Part shown: piece after piece, positions 16,834-26,167 of the stretch
Layout: the number at the start of each line of letters is the position of its first letter
Position numbering within the stretch: position 1 is the stretch's first letter
DNA from: CAIVAT01 sp037128705
GTDB taxonomy: Bacteria; Bacteroidota; Bacteroidia; Bacteroidales; FEN-979
DNA: 64,000 bases
Reading direction: 5' to 3'
Assembly: GCA_037128705.1 (NCBI GenBank)
Contig: JBAXVX010000008.1
Span: forward strand, 52,886-116,885
Made by a program: the position numbers and the translations under genes
The notes under the pieces: generated by a model
The model's input: the letters and a program-made list of their open reading frames with translations, nothing else
Told to the model about the DNA's origin: nothing
Database searches by the model: none

Positions 16834-18750
16834 TTACAAATTTCCCATCTGTTCTGTACTCCGTTTAATAAAATCGGCCAGATCCTTTCCCTTCAGCATA
16901 TTCTGTGCAAGCAAAGCCAGGTCGAACAGATGTTTGATGGTCCCGGACTGTTTTTCACCTTCCGGTTCTGCCAGTAACCTCGTTACCAAAGGATTGTTTG
17001 AATTAACAACCAGGTTGTAATTCTCAGGCATTTCGCCCATAAAACCATAACCGCCGCCGCCACCAAGAGCTGACATGTCCTTCATTCGCCGCATAAATTC
17101 ATTCTGGGTGATCTGGAAGGGTGATTCTTTTTCACTCAGGCTTTCAAATACCACCGTGAATTTTTTGGAATCAATCTGTTTTTCCATCAGCTCTTTAATC
17201 GATTTTTGCTGGTCCTCATTGAGTTTCGAGGGCAGGACATCATCCTTTTTGATCAGTTTTTCAATGGTGTCGGAATCAACGCGGGTAAATCGCGTTTTTT
17301 CAAGTTTTTGCTCGAGGGTATTGATGAAATGGGCTTCAAGGATGCCATCCATCAATAAAACATCATATCCCCTTGCTTGTACATTTTCAATAAAACTGTA
17401 CTGCTCATGCTGATTGGTTGCGTAAAGATAGATGAGCTGACCGTCCTTATCTTTCTGAGCCGGTTTAACCAGTTTTTCATACTCGTCAAAGGTGAAATAT
17501 TTGCTGTCAACATTTTTCAGGAGACAGAATTTCTTCGCCCGGTCATAGAATTCAGGCTGGGAGATAATTCCATATTCAATAAATACCTTGATGTCATCCC
17601 ATTTTGCTTCAAAATCGGGACGTGAATCTTTGAACAGCGACTCCAGTTTATCAGCGACCTTTTTGGTAATGTGATTGGATATCTTTTTTACATTGGGGTC
17701 GCTCTGAAGGTAACTGCGTGAAACGTTGAGTGGAATATCAGGCGAATCGATCACCCCGTGCAACAATGTCAGGAAGTCAGGAACGATGCCTTCGACTGAA
17801 TCGGTGACAAAAACCTGGTTGCAGTATAACTGGATTTTATCCTTCTGAACCTCCAGGTTTCGTTTTACCTTAGGGAAATACAGTATGCCGGTAAGATTGA
17901 AGGGATAATCCACGTTAAGATGAATCCAGAATAGCGGCTCATCAAATGAAAAGGGGTAAAGCTCCCTGTAAAAGCTTTTATAATCTTCGTCCTTAAGGTC
18001 AACGGGTTTCTTCTTCCAGATGGGATCCGTATTATTAATGATGCGTGGTTTTTCAACCTCCACATGTTTGTCGTTGCCATCCTTATCCTTTTCGCCTTCG
18101 ACTTTCTCCCATGTTTTTTCATTACCAAAACGGATGGGTACGGGCAGAAACTTACAGTATTTTTTAAGAATTCCCAGCAGTGTTTGTTCTTCAAGATAGT
18201 CTTTAGAATCATCCGCAATGTGCAGGATCACTTCGGTGCCGCGGTCAGACTTGTCACATACATCCATCGTGTAGTCGGGGCTGCCATCGCACTCCCAGTG
18301 AACACCCTGGGTATCACCTTTCTTCTGGTAAGTCTTCGTAAAGATCTCAACCTGTTCCGAAACCATGAAGCTGGAATAAAATCCCAAACCGAAATGGCCG
18401 ATGATGGCATTCATTTCCGATTCTGACTTGGTCTTGAATTTTTTAATGAATTCTTCGGCGCTGGAGAAGGCTATCTGGTTGATGTATTTGTCAACCTCTG
18501 CTGCGGTCATGCCGATACCCTTGTCTTTTACCGAGATGGTTTTTTTCTTTTTATCCAAAATCACTTCAATAGTCAGGTCACTTATATCACCATTGAATTT
18601 TCCCAGGGAAGCAAGTGTTTTAAGTTTCTGCGTCGCATCAACAGCATTGGAGATCAGCTCGCGCAAAAATATTTCATGCTCCGAATACAGGAACTTTTTG
18701 ATGATGGGAAAAATGTTTTCAGTCTGAACGTTGATTTTACCTTTTTGCAT
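16834..18750 (-). CDS. htpG: Molecular chaperone HtpG (Hsp90)
   Basis: A 638-residue protein. The GHKL ATPase domain has FLRELISNAVDA, the DKGIGM loop and GHFGLGFYSSFMV. The middle domain includes SRSYLQSD with the catalytic-loop Arg, and the C-terminal dimerisation domain follows. Length is normal for bacterial HtpG. It lies upstream of lemA on the same strand. No clear -7 element is seen upstream. Confidence 0.97.
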   Translation of the reverse strand: MQKGKINVQTENIFPIIKKFLYSEHEIFLRELISNAVDATQKLKTLASLGKFNGDISDLTIEVILDKKKKTISVKDKGIGMTAAEVDKYINQIAFSSAEEFIKKFKTKSESEMNAIIGHFGLGFYSSFMVSEQVEIFTKTYQKKGDTQGVHWECDGSPDYTMDVCDKSDRGTEVILHIADDSKDYLEEQTLLGILKKYCKFLPVPIRFGNEKTWEKVEGEKDKDGNDKHVEVEKPRIINNTDPIWKKKPVDLKDEDYKSFYRELYPFSFDEPLFWIHLNVDYPFNLTGILYFPKVKRNLEVQKDKIQLYCNQVFVTDSVEGIVPDFLTLLHGVIDSPDIPLNVSRSYLQSDPNVKKISNHITKKVADKLESLFKDSRPDFEAKWDDIKVFIEYGIISQPEFYDRAKKFCLLKNVDSKYFTFDEYEKLVKPAQKDKDGQLIYLYATNQHEQYSFIENVQARGYDVLLMDGILEAHFINTLEQKLEKTRFTRVDSDTIEKLIKKDDVLPSKLNEDQQKSIKELMEKQIDSKKFTVVFESLSEKESPFQITQNEFMRRMKDMSALGGGGGYGFMGEMPENYNLVVNSNNPLVTRLLAEPEGEKQSGTIKHLFDLALLAQNMLKGKDLADFIKRSTEQMGNL

Positions 18751-18824
18751 AGTTTATTGTGTTTAATTTGCTGACAAGGATTTATCAAAGTGGGTGCCAA
18801 GCGCAACATACTGCCAAAATGACA

Positions 18825-18853
18825 AAGGGCCGCATGTTTTGCATGCAGCCCTT
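18825..18853 (-). terminator. Hairpin behind the 40-residue ORF
   Basis: AAGGGCCGCATG and CATGCAGCCCTT form a 12-bp stem with one mismatch around TTTTG. It lies 23 nt past the stop of the small minus-strand ORF. The T-tract is weak, so termination strength is uncertain. Confidence 0.5.
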
Positions 18854-18876
18854 CGAAAAAATGAAAATTGTATCCG

Positions 18877-18999
18877 TTAACTTTGACTCATCATAATGAG
18901 TACCATCGAAACGACAATGATGGTGTTGAAAATAAAAAACCCAATGGTCCCAACGGTGAACAGTGAGTAGTTTCTGGTCTGAATTTCTTTGGTGTTCAT
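18877..18999 (-). CDS. 40-residue predicted membrane peptide
   Basis: Reading from the ATG at 18997-18999, the peptide has a polar N-terminus (MNTKEIQTRNYSLFTV) followed by one strongly hydrophobic segment (GFFIFNTIIVVSMVLIMM) and a short SQS end. A single helix with a short polar head is typical of bacterial small membrane proteins. A hairpin follows the stop and the ORF lies in an otherwise gene-free gap. No family is recognised and expression is unproven. Confidence 0.45.
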   Translation of the reverse strand: MNTKEIQTRNYSLFTVGTIGFFIFNTIIVVSMVLIMMSQS

Positions 19000-19228
19000 G
19001 GCATTTTTAATTTACGATACAATATTATAATTATTTAACCCTGAAGTCAACCATAAATAAGTAAGTGTGCCCAATTATTTCGTAAGTGTGATTTTTTTTT
19101 AATTTCAGCGATCATTTCATTTACTGAATCATAACCATGATTTTTTTTTAACTTTTCAATTTACGTCTGTAAAATTTCTAATTTTACATAGTTCTACATT
19201 CTGGAATACAAACTAAAAATACTTCTAT

Positions 19229-20248
19229 ATGAGCGTGATTGATTGGAAAAACCTGCCCTTCGGTTATTTTAAAACTGATTACAATGTCCGTTGTCATTAT
19301 AAAGATGAAAAATGGGGAGAACTCGAGATTACCGATTCTGAGATCATAACCATGCACATGGCTGCCACCTGTCTTCATTACGGGCAGGAGGCATTTGAAG
19401 GGATGAAGGCATTCACCGGGGTTGATGGGAAAATCAGGATATTCAGACTGGAGGAAAATGCAAAACGGATGATTAAATCTGCACGGGGAGTTATGATGGC
19501 GGAGGTTCCGGTTGAACTATTCCGTGAAGTCGTTTTGAAGGTAGTCAAACTGAATTTGAAATATGTACCGCCTTATGGCGAAGGTGCATCACTGTACATC
19601 AGGCCCCTGTTGATCGGTACGGGCGCACAGGTTGGAGTAAAAGCAGCGAAGGAGTATACCTTCATGGTTTTTGTCGGACCCGTAGGTCCCTACTTTAAGG
19701 AGGGATTTAGCCCGGTAAAAATGCAGATTGTTCGCGATTTTGACCGCGCTGCTCCGCTGGGTACCGGCAATATCAAGGTGGGTGGGAATTATGCTGCAAG
19801 TCTGAGGGCAGGCGATCGGGCCCACAAGGATGGATTCGCCTCCTGCATTTTTTTGGATGCACGGGAGAAAAAATATATCGACGAGGCAGGACCCGCCAAT
19901 TTCTTCGGAATTAAGGGAAATACCTATGTCACTCCTGATTCTTCCTCGATACTTCCCTCCATCACCAACATGTCCTTGAGGGTACTGGCCCAGGAGATGG
20001 GACTCAGAGTTGAACAACGTCAGGTTCCTGTTGAAGAACTCGATGAGTTTGAGGAGGTAGGTGCCTGCGGAACAGCTGCCGTAATTTCACCCATAAGCAT
20101 GATCCATGACAGGGATACAGGAAAGGAATATAAATATTGTAAAAACGGGAAGGCAGGAGCCATATCTCAAAAACTCTACGATAAACTGAAGGGTATACAG
20201 GAGGGGGTTGAACCTGATACACATGGCTGGATTACGATCGTAGAATAA
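19229..20248 (+). CDS. ilvE: Branched-chain amino acid aminotransferase
   Basis: A 339-residue fold-type IV PLP aminotransferase of the long (eukaryote-like) BCAT subgroup. It has YGQEAFEGMKAF near residue 50, RPLLIGTG, and GTGNIKVGGNYAAS, whose Lys is the expected PLP anchor. DEAGPANFFG and GTAAVISPI follow. It transfers amino groups between Leu/Ile/Val and 2-oxoglutarate in the cytoplasm. It appears monocistronic, with a strong terminator behind it. Confidence 0.95.
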   Translation: MSVIDWKNLPFGYFKTDYNVRCHYKDEKWGELEITDSEIITMHMAATCLHYGQEAFEGMKAFTGVDGKIRIFRLEENAKRMIKSARGVMMAEVPVELFREVVLKVVKLNLKYVPPYGEGASLYIRPLLIGTGAQVGVKAAKEYTFMVFVGPVGPYFKEGFSPVKMQIVRDFDRAAPLGTGNIKVGGNYAASLRAGDRAHKDGFASCIFLDAREKKYIDEAGPANFFGIKGNTYVTPDSSSILPSITNMSLRVLAQEMGLRVEQRQVPVEELDEFEEVGACGTAAVISPISMIHDRDTGKEYKYCKNGKAGAISQKLYDKLKGIQEGVEPDTHGWITIVE

Positions 20249-20263
20249 TCCATAAAAAAACGG

Positions 20264-20297
20264 AAAGCCCGGGATATCCTGTTCCGGGCTTTTTTTA
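20264..20297. terminator. Bidirectional terminator between ilvE and pyrF
   Basis: A 9-bp perfect stem AAAGCCCGG / CCGGGCTTT with an 11-nt loop, preceded by an A-run and followed by T7. It sits between convergent ilvE and pyrF, touching the pyrF stop. Confidence 0.9.
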
Positions 20298-21119
20298 TAT
20301 GTAAAGGGCCATCTCCTGCTGTATCTTCAAGGCCTCTTCCCGGGCTTTCCCGGCGAAGTCGATACCCGACGAGGCATAAATGATATTTCTTGAAGAGTTA
20401 ACCAGCAACCCGCATTCTTTGGTGAGTCCATATCTGGCAACATCCCGGAGGCTGCCTCCCTGTGCGCCAACACCGGGTACCAGAAGGAAATGATCAGGAA
20501 CGATTTTACGCACATCTTCCAGCATTTCAGCTTTGGTCGCGCCAACAACGTACATCATATTTCCTTCGTCCCCCCAAGTTTGTGATTTGGAGAGTACCTG
20601 TTCAAAGAGGCGCTGTTCATGATCTTTGAAAAACTGGAAGTCATCAGCCCCTTTATTCGAGGTCAGTGCCAGAACGATGATCCACTTCCCCTGAAACCCG
20701 AGGAAAGGCTTAACCGAATCCTCTCCCATATAGGGCGCCACGGTTACAGCATCAAAATCCATCCCCGAAGATGCCGGATCGAACATGGCTCGGGCGTATT
20801 GCTGTGAGGTGTTGCCAATATCACCGCGTTTTGCATCGGCAATTGAAAACAATTGATTGGGGTAGGTTTTATTAATATACTGAATTGTCCTGGTCAGGCT
20901 GTTCCAACCCTTGGTTCCATTGCTTTCATAGAAGGCAAAATTAGGCTTGTAGGCGACAGCAAGATCGTGGGTGGAGTCAATGATCACCTTGTTGAATTCG
21001 AACGCAGGATCCTCATGATCCAGCAAATGGCGGGGGATCTTGGTCAAATCGGTATCCAGCCCGATACAGAGAAAAGACTTTTTCTTAAAAATGAGGTTGA
21101 TCAGCTCCTGACGGTTCAT
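20295..21119 (-). CDS. pyrF: Orotidine 5'-phosphate decarboxylase
   Basis: A 274-residue protein of the longer OMP decarboxylase subgroup. It has LCIGLDTDL at the N-terminus, the catalytic DAKRGDIG near residue 90, and a C-terminal phosphate-binding region (LLVPGVGAQGG). It catalyses the last step of UMP synthesis. It lies downstream of prfA, separated by a tandem repeat. Confidence 0.95.
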   Translation of the reverse strand: MNRQELINLIFKKKSFLCIGLDTDLTKIPRHLLDHEDPAFEFNKVIIDSTHDLAVAYKPNFAFYESNGTKGWNSLTRTIQYINKTYPNQLFSIADAKRGDIGNTSQQYARAMFDPASSGMDFDAVTVAPYMGEDSVKPFLGFQGKWIIVLALTSNKGADDFQFFKDHEQRLFEQVLSKSQTWGDEGNMMYVVGATKAEMLEDVRKIVPDHFLLVPGVGAQGGSLRDVARYGLTKECGLLVNSSRNIIYASSGIDFAGKAREEALKIQQEMALYI

Positions 21120-21125
21120 ATGTTA

Positions 21126-21189
21126 AAGGTAACAAGGTGACAAGGTGACAAGGTAACAAGGTGACAAGGTAACAAGGTAACAAGGTAAA
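21126..21189. repeat. Tandem 8-bp repeat, eight units of AAGGTRAC
   Basis: Eight head-to-tail units alternate AAGGTAAC and AAGGTGAC (the last ends AAGGTAAA). The array lies 6 bp upstream of the pyrF start codon, between prfA and pyrF. The unit is the reverse complement of that at 15687-15734. Confidence 0.95.
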
Positions 21190-21212
21190 GAGTGTTCTTA
21201 TGTTCTTGTGTT

Positions 21213-22286
21213 CTAATTTGATCCCGCTTCCTTGAGTCTCTCGGCATTTTCAGCAAGCTGAAGGGCATCGATCAATGGCTGCACTTCACCATCAAGGACC
21301 ACAGGTAAATTATACAGGGTCATATTAATCCGGTGATCGGTCACACGGCTCTGAGGGTAATTGTATGTCCTGATCTTCGCGGAGCGGTCGCCGGTTGACA
21401 CCATGGTCTTTCGCTTTTTCGAAATTTCGTCGAGGTATTTCTGGTGCTCCAGCTCATAAAGCCGGGTTCGCAGTACCTTCATTGCTTTCTCGAAATTCTT
21501 TATCTGCGACTTCTCATCCTGGCAGGATACAACGATCCCTGAAGGAACATGGGTAAGCCTGATGGCGGAATAGGTCGTGTTTACTGATTGTCCGCCGGGA
21601 CCAGAAGAACAGAAGGTGTCTTTACGCACATCCGATTGTTTGATTTCCACATCGAACTCGTCTGCTTCAGGCAAAACTGCAACCGTGGCTGCTGAGGTGT
21701 GTACCCTCCCCTGGGTTTCTGTTTGAGGCACCCGCTGAACACGATGGACACCGGATTCATATTTCATGAGTCCGTAAACGTTCTCTCCCATAATGTTGAA
21801 GATGATCTCTTTGAAACCGCCCATGGTACCATCGGTGAAGTCAACAAGTTCCACCTTCCAGCGCTTGGTTTCAGCATATTTACTGTACATCCGGTAAAGG
21901 TCACCTGCAAAAATACTGGCTTCATCCCCGCCGGTACCTGCCCGGATCTCAATGACCGCATTTTTTCCGTCTTCAGGATCTGCCGGAACAAGCATCATCC
22001 TGATATTCTCCTCAAGCTTATCTTTTTCTGCAGTAAGGATGTTCAGTTCTTCTTTGGCCATGCTCCTGAACTCTTCATCCTTTTCATTGTGAATGATATC
22101 TTTAGCATGATCGATATTCGACAGGATGCTTTTATATACTTCATAAGCCTCCATGATGGGCTGAAGCTCCTTGTAATCCTTGCTGAGCTTGATATAATTT
22201 TTCATATCACTCATAGCCGACGGCTCATTCATCTGTTCCTGAACGCTGTCGTACCGGACCTTGATTGCTTTTAATTTATCTAACAT
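21213..22286 (-). CDS. prfA: Peptide chain release factor 1
   Basis: RF1 with the GGQ motif (SSGPGGQSVNTT) that triggers peptidyl-tRNA hydrolysis at UAA/UAG codons. The protein is 357 residues from MLDKLKAIKVRYD. An ATG eight codons further upstream exists, but it overlaps the -7 promoter element at 22308-22315 and so should lie upstream of the transcript start. The shorter start is therefore chosen; it also matches the family. Confidence 0.95.
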   Translation of the reverse strand: MLDKLKAIKVRYDSVQEQMNEPSAMSDMKNYIKLSKDYKELQPIMEAYEVYKSILSNIDHAKDIIHNEKDEEFRSMAKEELNILTAEKDKLEENIRMMLVPADPEDGKNAVIEIRAGTGGDEASIFAGDLYRMYSKYAETKRWKVELVDFTDGTMGGFKEIIFNIMGENVYGLMKYESGVHRVQRVPQTETQGRVHTSAATVAVLPEADEFDVEIKQSDVRKDTFCSSGPGGQSVNTTYSAIRLTHVPSGIVVSCQDEKSQIKNFEKAMKVLRTRLYELEHQKYLDEISKKRKTMVSTGDRSAKIRTYNYPQSRVTDHRINMTLYNLPVVLDGEVQPLIDALQLAENAERLKEAGSN

Positions 22287-22307
22287 GTGTAAAATTGATA
22301 TGAGGTG

Positions 22308-22315
22308 CAAAGTTA
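22308..22315 (-). promoter_or_regulatory. -7 promoter element TAACTTTG of prfA
   Basis: The minus strand reads TAACTTTG, fitting TAnnTTTG, 21 nt upstream of the chosen prfA start. No good -33 element is seen. It decides the prfA start. Confidence 0.55.
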
Positions 22316-22413
22316 ACCAATTCCAGGGGAATTAAAATCAGGGTGACAACTTGTCCGTTGATTTGAGGTCGGGGGCATGGTCAATTCCTGACAGAAATGG
22401 TATAGCAGTAAAG

Positions 22414-23583
22414 CTAATAAAAGAATTCCCCTGATTCGGAAGTTATGGTGAGATGCTTCGCATCCGAGGCCTTGCAGTGTCCGATGATCTTTGCTTCGAT
22501 CTCAAATCCTGCGGAAATTTCAATGATCGATCCGGCAAGATGCTCCGGAACGTAAAATTCGAGCCGGTGTCCCATGTTAAAAACCCTGTACATTTCCTGC
22601 CATGATGTTCCCGACGCTTTGTGGATAAGCCTGAAGAGGGGAGGAACAGGGAACAGGTTGTTCTTCACAATGTGAAGGTTGTCAATGAAATGAAGTACTT
22701 TGGTTTGGCCTCCTCCGCTGCAATGCACCATGCCATGAATCTGATCGTGATGGTAGTCGAATATTTTTCTGACAACCGGTGCGTAGGTGCGGGTAGGGGA
22801 AAGGATCAGTTTCCCGATGTCAACGCCCGGCACCCCTGAAGCATCAGTCAGTCTCTTTGAACCGCTATAAACCAATTCGCCGGGGATCTGCTGGTCAAAA
22901 CTTTCGGGATAAATTGCCCCGTAATATTTATCCAGCATGTCATGCCGCGCCGAAGTCAGACCATTGCTGCCCATTCCTCCGTTATAGGAAGTTTCATAAC
23001 ATGCTTTTCCCGATGATGAAAGGCCCACAATGACATCGCCGGCCCTGATGTTCCGGTTATCGATGACCTGACTGCGCCTCATCCGGCAGCTGACGGTCGA
23101 ATCCACAATGATGGTACGCACCAGGTCGCCTACATCGGCCGTTTCTCCGCCGGTTGACCAGATCCCGATGCCCCATTTTCGCATCTCTGCCAGGAATTCT
23201 TCTGTTCCATGAATAATTTCAGAAATAACCTCCCCGGGGATAAGGTTTTTATTCCGGCCGATCGTCGAAGAGATGAGGATATTGTCGATGGCACCCACAC
23301 AAAGCAGATCATCGAGGTTCATGACGATGGCATCCTGCGCGATGCCTCGCCACACCGACAAATCGCCGGTCTCTTTCCAGTAAATATAGGCCAGGGATGA
23401 TTTTGTGCCGGCGCCGTCAGCGTGCATTACATTGCACCACTCGTCATTTCCGCCGAGCATGTCGGGGATGATTTTACAAAAAGCGCCTGGATATAAACCC
23501 TTGTCGAGATTCTTTATTGCAGAATGTACATCCTCCTTGGTGGAGGAAACACCACGCTGCTCATATCGGGTTGGCTCATTCAT
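22414..23583 (-). CDS. purM: Phosphoribosylformylglycinamidine cyclo-ligase (AIR synthase)
   Basis: A 389-residue PurM-type protein of the longer Bacteroidota form. It contains YEQRGVSS, HADGAGTKS, the STGGETADV glycine-rich motif, and GLSSSGKACYETSYNGGMGSNG-like AIRS C-domain features. It converts FGAM to AIR in purine synthesis. Its ATG overlaps the stop of the upstream OmpA-family gene by 4 nt (ATGA), an unexpected translational coupling. Confidence 0.92.
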   Translation of the reverse strand: MNEPTRYEQRGVSSTKEDVHSAIKNLDKGLYPGAFCKIIPDMLGGNDEWCNVMHADGAGTKSSLAYIYWKETGDLSVWRGIAQDAIVMNLDDLLCVGAIDNILISSTIGRNKNLIPGEVISEIIHGTEEFLAEMRKWGIGIWSTGGETADVGDLVRTIIVDSTVSCRMRRSQVIDNRNIRAGDVIVGLSSSGKACYETSYNGGMGSNGLTSARHDMLDKYYGAIYPESFDQQIPGELVYSGSKRLTDASGVPGVDIGKLILSPTRTYAPVVRKIFDYHHDQIHGMVHCSGGGQTKVLHFIDNLHIVKNNLFPVPPLFRLIHKASGTSWQEMYRVFNMGHRLEFYVPEHLAGSIIEISAGFEIEAKIIGHCKASDAKHLTITSESGEFFY

Positions 23584-26048
23584 TCGAAGATAATCTCACC
23601 ATTTGCCTCATCAATGCTGTACTTTCCAAACTTTTTCAAAGTTGAATCGCCAAATTGCAATGATCCGATCTTTTTATTTACGGTGGCTTTAAGGTCTTTC
23701 ACAGTATTCTTGCCAATACGGATCTCTTTAATGGTGAACACCGCTTTATCTGCAACGGTCCCTTCCCCGATTATTTTTGTGGCATCCCCTTCAAAGCTGG
23801 TTTTATCGATCACCCCATCTGTCAGCAATTTCAGGGTAAGAACCGGGGAGATGAAAAGTTCCTTCTCCCTGGACTCGAAGTTAAAGGATGTAGTAATGCC
23901 GCTGATATAACAGGTTCCCTGGAAAAATCCGTCTTTGGTCTTGACCACTGTGACATTGTTCTCTTCCGGATTTACGACCAACTCAATTTTCGTCGGTGGA
24001 ACGGCTTTGGATATTTTTGTCTTGGGAACAAAGTCATTCCTTAGAATGGAAAACTCGGTACGACGGTTAAGCTGGTGAGCGGCTTCCTTCACATTGTTAT
24101 TTGGAAGTCCATTGATTATAGAATCGCTCAGCACAATCCCTACCTTAAACGTAAACTCCTCTTTGGTGATGTCCTTTGACAAGACCCTGGGAACACGTTC
24201 GCCATATCCTTTTGCAACCAGCCGGTCAGGGTCGATGCCTCTTGAGATGAGGTAGTCAACCACACTCTGCGCACGTTTCTGCGATAATATGTCATTGCGC
24301 TCTTCACTGTCGCGTGAGTCAGTATGGGCAGCAAGCTCAATCACGATGTTTTCATTGGCATCCAGGGTTTCAATAAGCCCCTGTAACGAATCGCGGTACT
24401 GGGGTTTGAGATCCCATTTGGCAAGATCGTACAGAATATCGGGAAGGACGACCGGCTTTTTAGGAATTGGTTTCAAAATGAAATTGCGGACAAGGTCTTT
24501 GCTTTTTTCCAGCCCGACAGTCGTTTCGCGTCCCTTTTCATTAAAATAATCCTTCCTGGTCACTAAAATATCATAGGTGGTATTTATAGAGATCTGCATT
24601 TTATTGAAACCATAATGACCCTTCTCATCGGTCTTATCAGCCAGGGCCCTGCCATTTGTTCCAACAATGTTCACAACAGCACCTGCAACAGGCTGAAGTG
24701 TGCGGTCATCGGTGACAGTCCCTTCAAGGGTAAAATAAACCGGGGGAATCACAAAGGAATAGATATCATCCCTGCCCTTTCCGCCAGGCCTGTTTGAAGT
24801 GAAAAGCCCCTGTTCCGCTTCGTCACCGTTGAAAACAATGGCAAAATCATCAGCATGTGAATTGATCGGGAATTTCATGTTTTCAGGGCGACTCCATTTG
24901 CCGGCCGTTGTTCCGTTGTATGAATAGGTTGAATGAAAGATGTCAAGTCCCCCCATCCCCGGGTGCCCGTTCGAGGCAAAATAAAGGATGCTGTCGTTGC
25001 GGATGAATGGAAAAAGTTCGTCTCCCGGTGTGTTTATTTCCGGCCCGAGATTCTGCTTCATGTATTTTCCGCCTTTTTTATCTTTCCTGGCTACCCAGAT
25101 ATCTTTGCCGCCATACCCACCCGGAAGATCGGCTGAGAAATAGATACTTTCATCCGACGACACACTTGGGTGGCCCATCACCGTTGACGAATCACCTCCC
25201 AATTCAACTTTTTCGGGTTCCGACCAGTTCGTCCCGCCCTGTCTGCTGGCCTTGAAGATCGCACAGCCGTTCTTACGCTGGGGATCATTCCAGCAACGGG
25301 TAAAATAAAAGGCTGAGAACCGTGGATTAAATTGTCCCGCGCCATCATTGGCCTTGGAATTGATCATGCCTTCGGCATCAGCCAGAACCGGTTTGCTCCA
25401 ATCTCCCTTGTGGTCGACCCTCGACAGGAAAAAGTCAGAAAACCCCAGCCCGGTCCAGTTATCCACATCCCTCCCTTTGGCTCCGTTACGATCGGAGGTA
25501 AATATGATGGAAATGAATTTTTTGTCTGCATAGGCGGCTGCAAATTCATCCTCCTTCGTATTGAGGAGCTTTTCCCACTTTATGCCGTATTTTGAGGGGT
25601 TTGCAATCCATTCTTTCGACGTGGTGCAGGTTTCGATGCCAATGGTTGCTTTCGGGTCATTGGGGACCATCTCCTTGTAGGCCTGGTATTGTTTTAATGC
25701 TTCATCATAATTTCCATTTACCTTAAGCATGTCGGCATAATAAAGCAGAATTTTCGGGTCGTCCTTTACATATTTTGCATTATTTACCAGCCTTTTATAT
25801 GAAGCTTCTGCCTTTTTTGTGTTATTCATCATCCGGTAGCACTCAGCTATTCTGAATGAGATGCGATCCCGTTCCCCTTTGTTATTCTTTACCTTGGAAT
25901 AGGCTTTTTGATACTTCTGCAAGGCAAGCAGGAACATCTGGTCAGCATAAGCAGCATCGGCCGCCTTTGAAAATTTATTCTGGGCAAATGATCCTGGCGC
26001 GGAAACCATGAATAGCAGAATCAGGAGGGAAAGAATCGGATAACGCAT
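23580..26048 (-). CDS. PorE-like OmpA family protein with C-terminal retropepsin-like domain
   Basis: An 822-residue exported protein (signal peptide ending SAPGSFAQ). Domain order: TPR-like repeats (about 25-165), a WD40-like PD40 propeller (about 170-440; SSDESIYFSADLPGGYGGKD), a carboxypeptidase-regulatory-like domain (about 447-530; LEGTVTDDRTLQPVAGAVV), and an OmpA peptidoglycan-binding domain (about 535-650; AAHTDSRDSEERNDILSQKR). This order matches PorE of the type IX secretion system, but OmpA proteins of this layout also exist outside it. Residues about 690-822 resemble an aspartic-protease (retropepsin) domain whose catalytic DTG is replaced by ESR (Glu725-Arg727). It is coupled to purM. 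Confidence 0.85.
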   Translation of the reverse strand: MRYPILSLLILLFMVSAPGSFAQNKFSKAADAAYADQMFLLALQKYQKAYSKVKNNKGERDRISFRIAECYRMMNNTKKAEASYKRLVNNAKYVKDDPKILLYYADMLKVNGNYDEALKQYQAYKEMVPNDPKATIGIETCTTSKEWIANPSKYGIKWEKLLNTKEDEFAAAYADKKFISIIFTSDRNGAKGRDVDNWTGLGFSDFFLSRVDHKGDWSKPVLADAEGMINSKANDGAGQFNPRFSAFYFTRCWNDPQRKNGCAIFKASRQGGTNWSEPEKVELGGDSSTVMGHPSVSSDESIYFSADLPGGYGGKDIWVARKDKKGGKYMKQNLGPEINTPGDELFPFIRNDSILYFASNGHPGMGGLDIFHSTYSYNGTTAGKWSRPENMKFPINSHADDFAIVFNGDEAEQGLFTSNRPGGKGRDDIYSFVIPPVYFTLEGTVTDDRTLQPVAGAVVNIVGTNGRALADKTDEKGHYGFNKMQISINTTYDILVTRKDYFNEKGRETTVGLEKSKDLVRNFILKPIPKKPVVLPDILYDLAKWDLKPQYRDSLQGLIETLDANENIVIELAAHTDSRDSEERNDILSQKRAQSVVDYLISRGIDPDRLVAKGYGERVPRVLSKDITKEEFTFKVGIVLSDSIINGLPNNNVKEAAHQLNRRTEFSILRNDFVPKTKISKAVPPTKIELVVNPEENNVTVVKTKDGFFQGTCYISGITTSFNFESREKELFISPVLTLKLLTDGVIDKTSFEGDATKIIGEGTVADKAVFTIKEIRIGKNTVKDLKATVNKKIGSLQFGDSTLKKFGKYSIDEANGEIIFE

Positions 26049-26080
26049 GTCAACGCAATTTGGATTGCCTTATTAACGTG

Positions 26081-26088
26081 CAAATATA
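26081..26088 (-). promoter_or_regulatory. -7 element TATATTTG of the ompA-like/purM operon
   Basis: The minus strand reads TATATTTG, 32 nt upstream of the OmpA-family start. No clear -33 element is seen. Confidence 0.5.
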
Positions 26089-26113
26089 GATAAAAGTCTG
26101 ATGAAGGACTAAA

Positions 26114-26151
26114 AAAAATGGCTGTCTGGTTTCGTCCGGACAGCCATTTTT
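26114..26151 (-). terminator. Terminator of secDF
   Basis: A 16-bp stem (TGGCTGTCTGG with CCGGACAGCCA plus flanking A/T pairs) around TTTCGT lies 17 nt past the secDF stop. It separates secDF from the OmpA-family operon. Confidence 0.88.
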
Positions 26152-26167
26152 ATGGGATTGTTAAAAC

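Larger units (their letters stand above)
18751..19228. other. 478-bp intergenic region between htpG and ilvE
   Basis: This stretch holds one 40-codon minus-strand ORF with a hairpin behind it (listed separately). The remaining roughly 230 bp before ilvE is AT-rich with two long T tracts and shows no clear TAnnTTTG promoter. Confidence 0.6.

Noticed and set aside
21126..21189. Possible CRISPR array
   Set aside because: Units are 8 bp, head to tail and without spacers; a simple tandem repeat.
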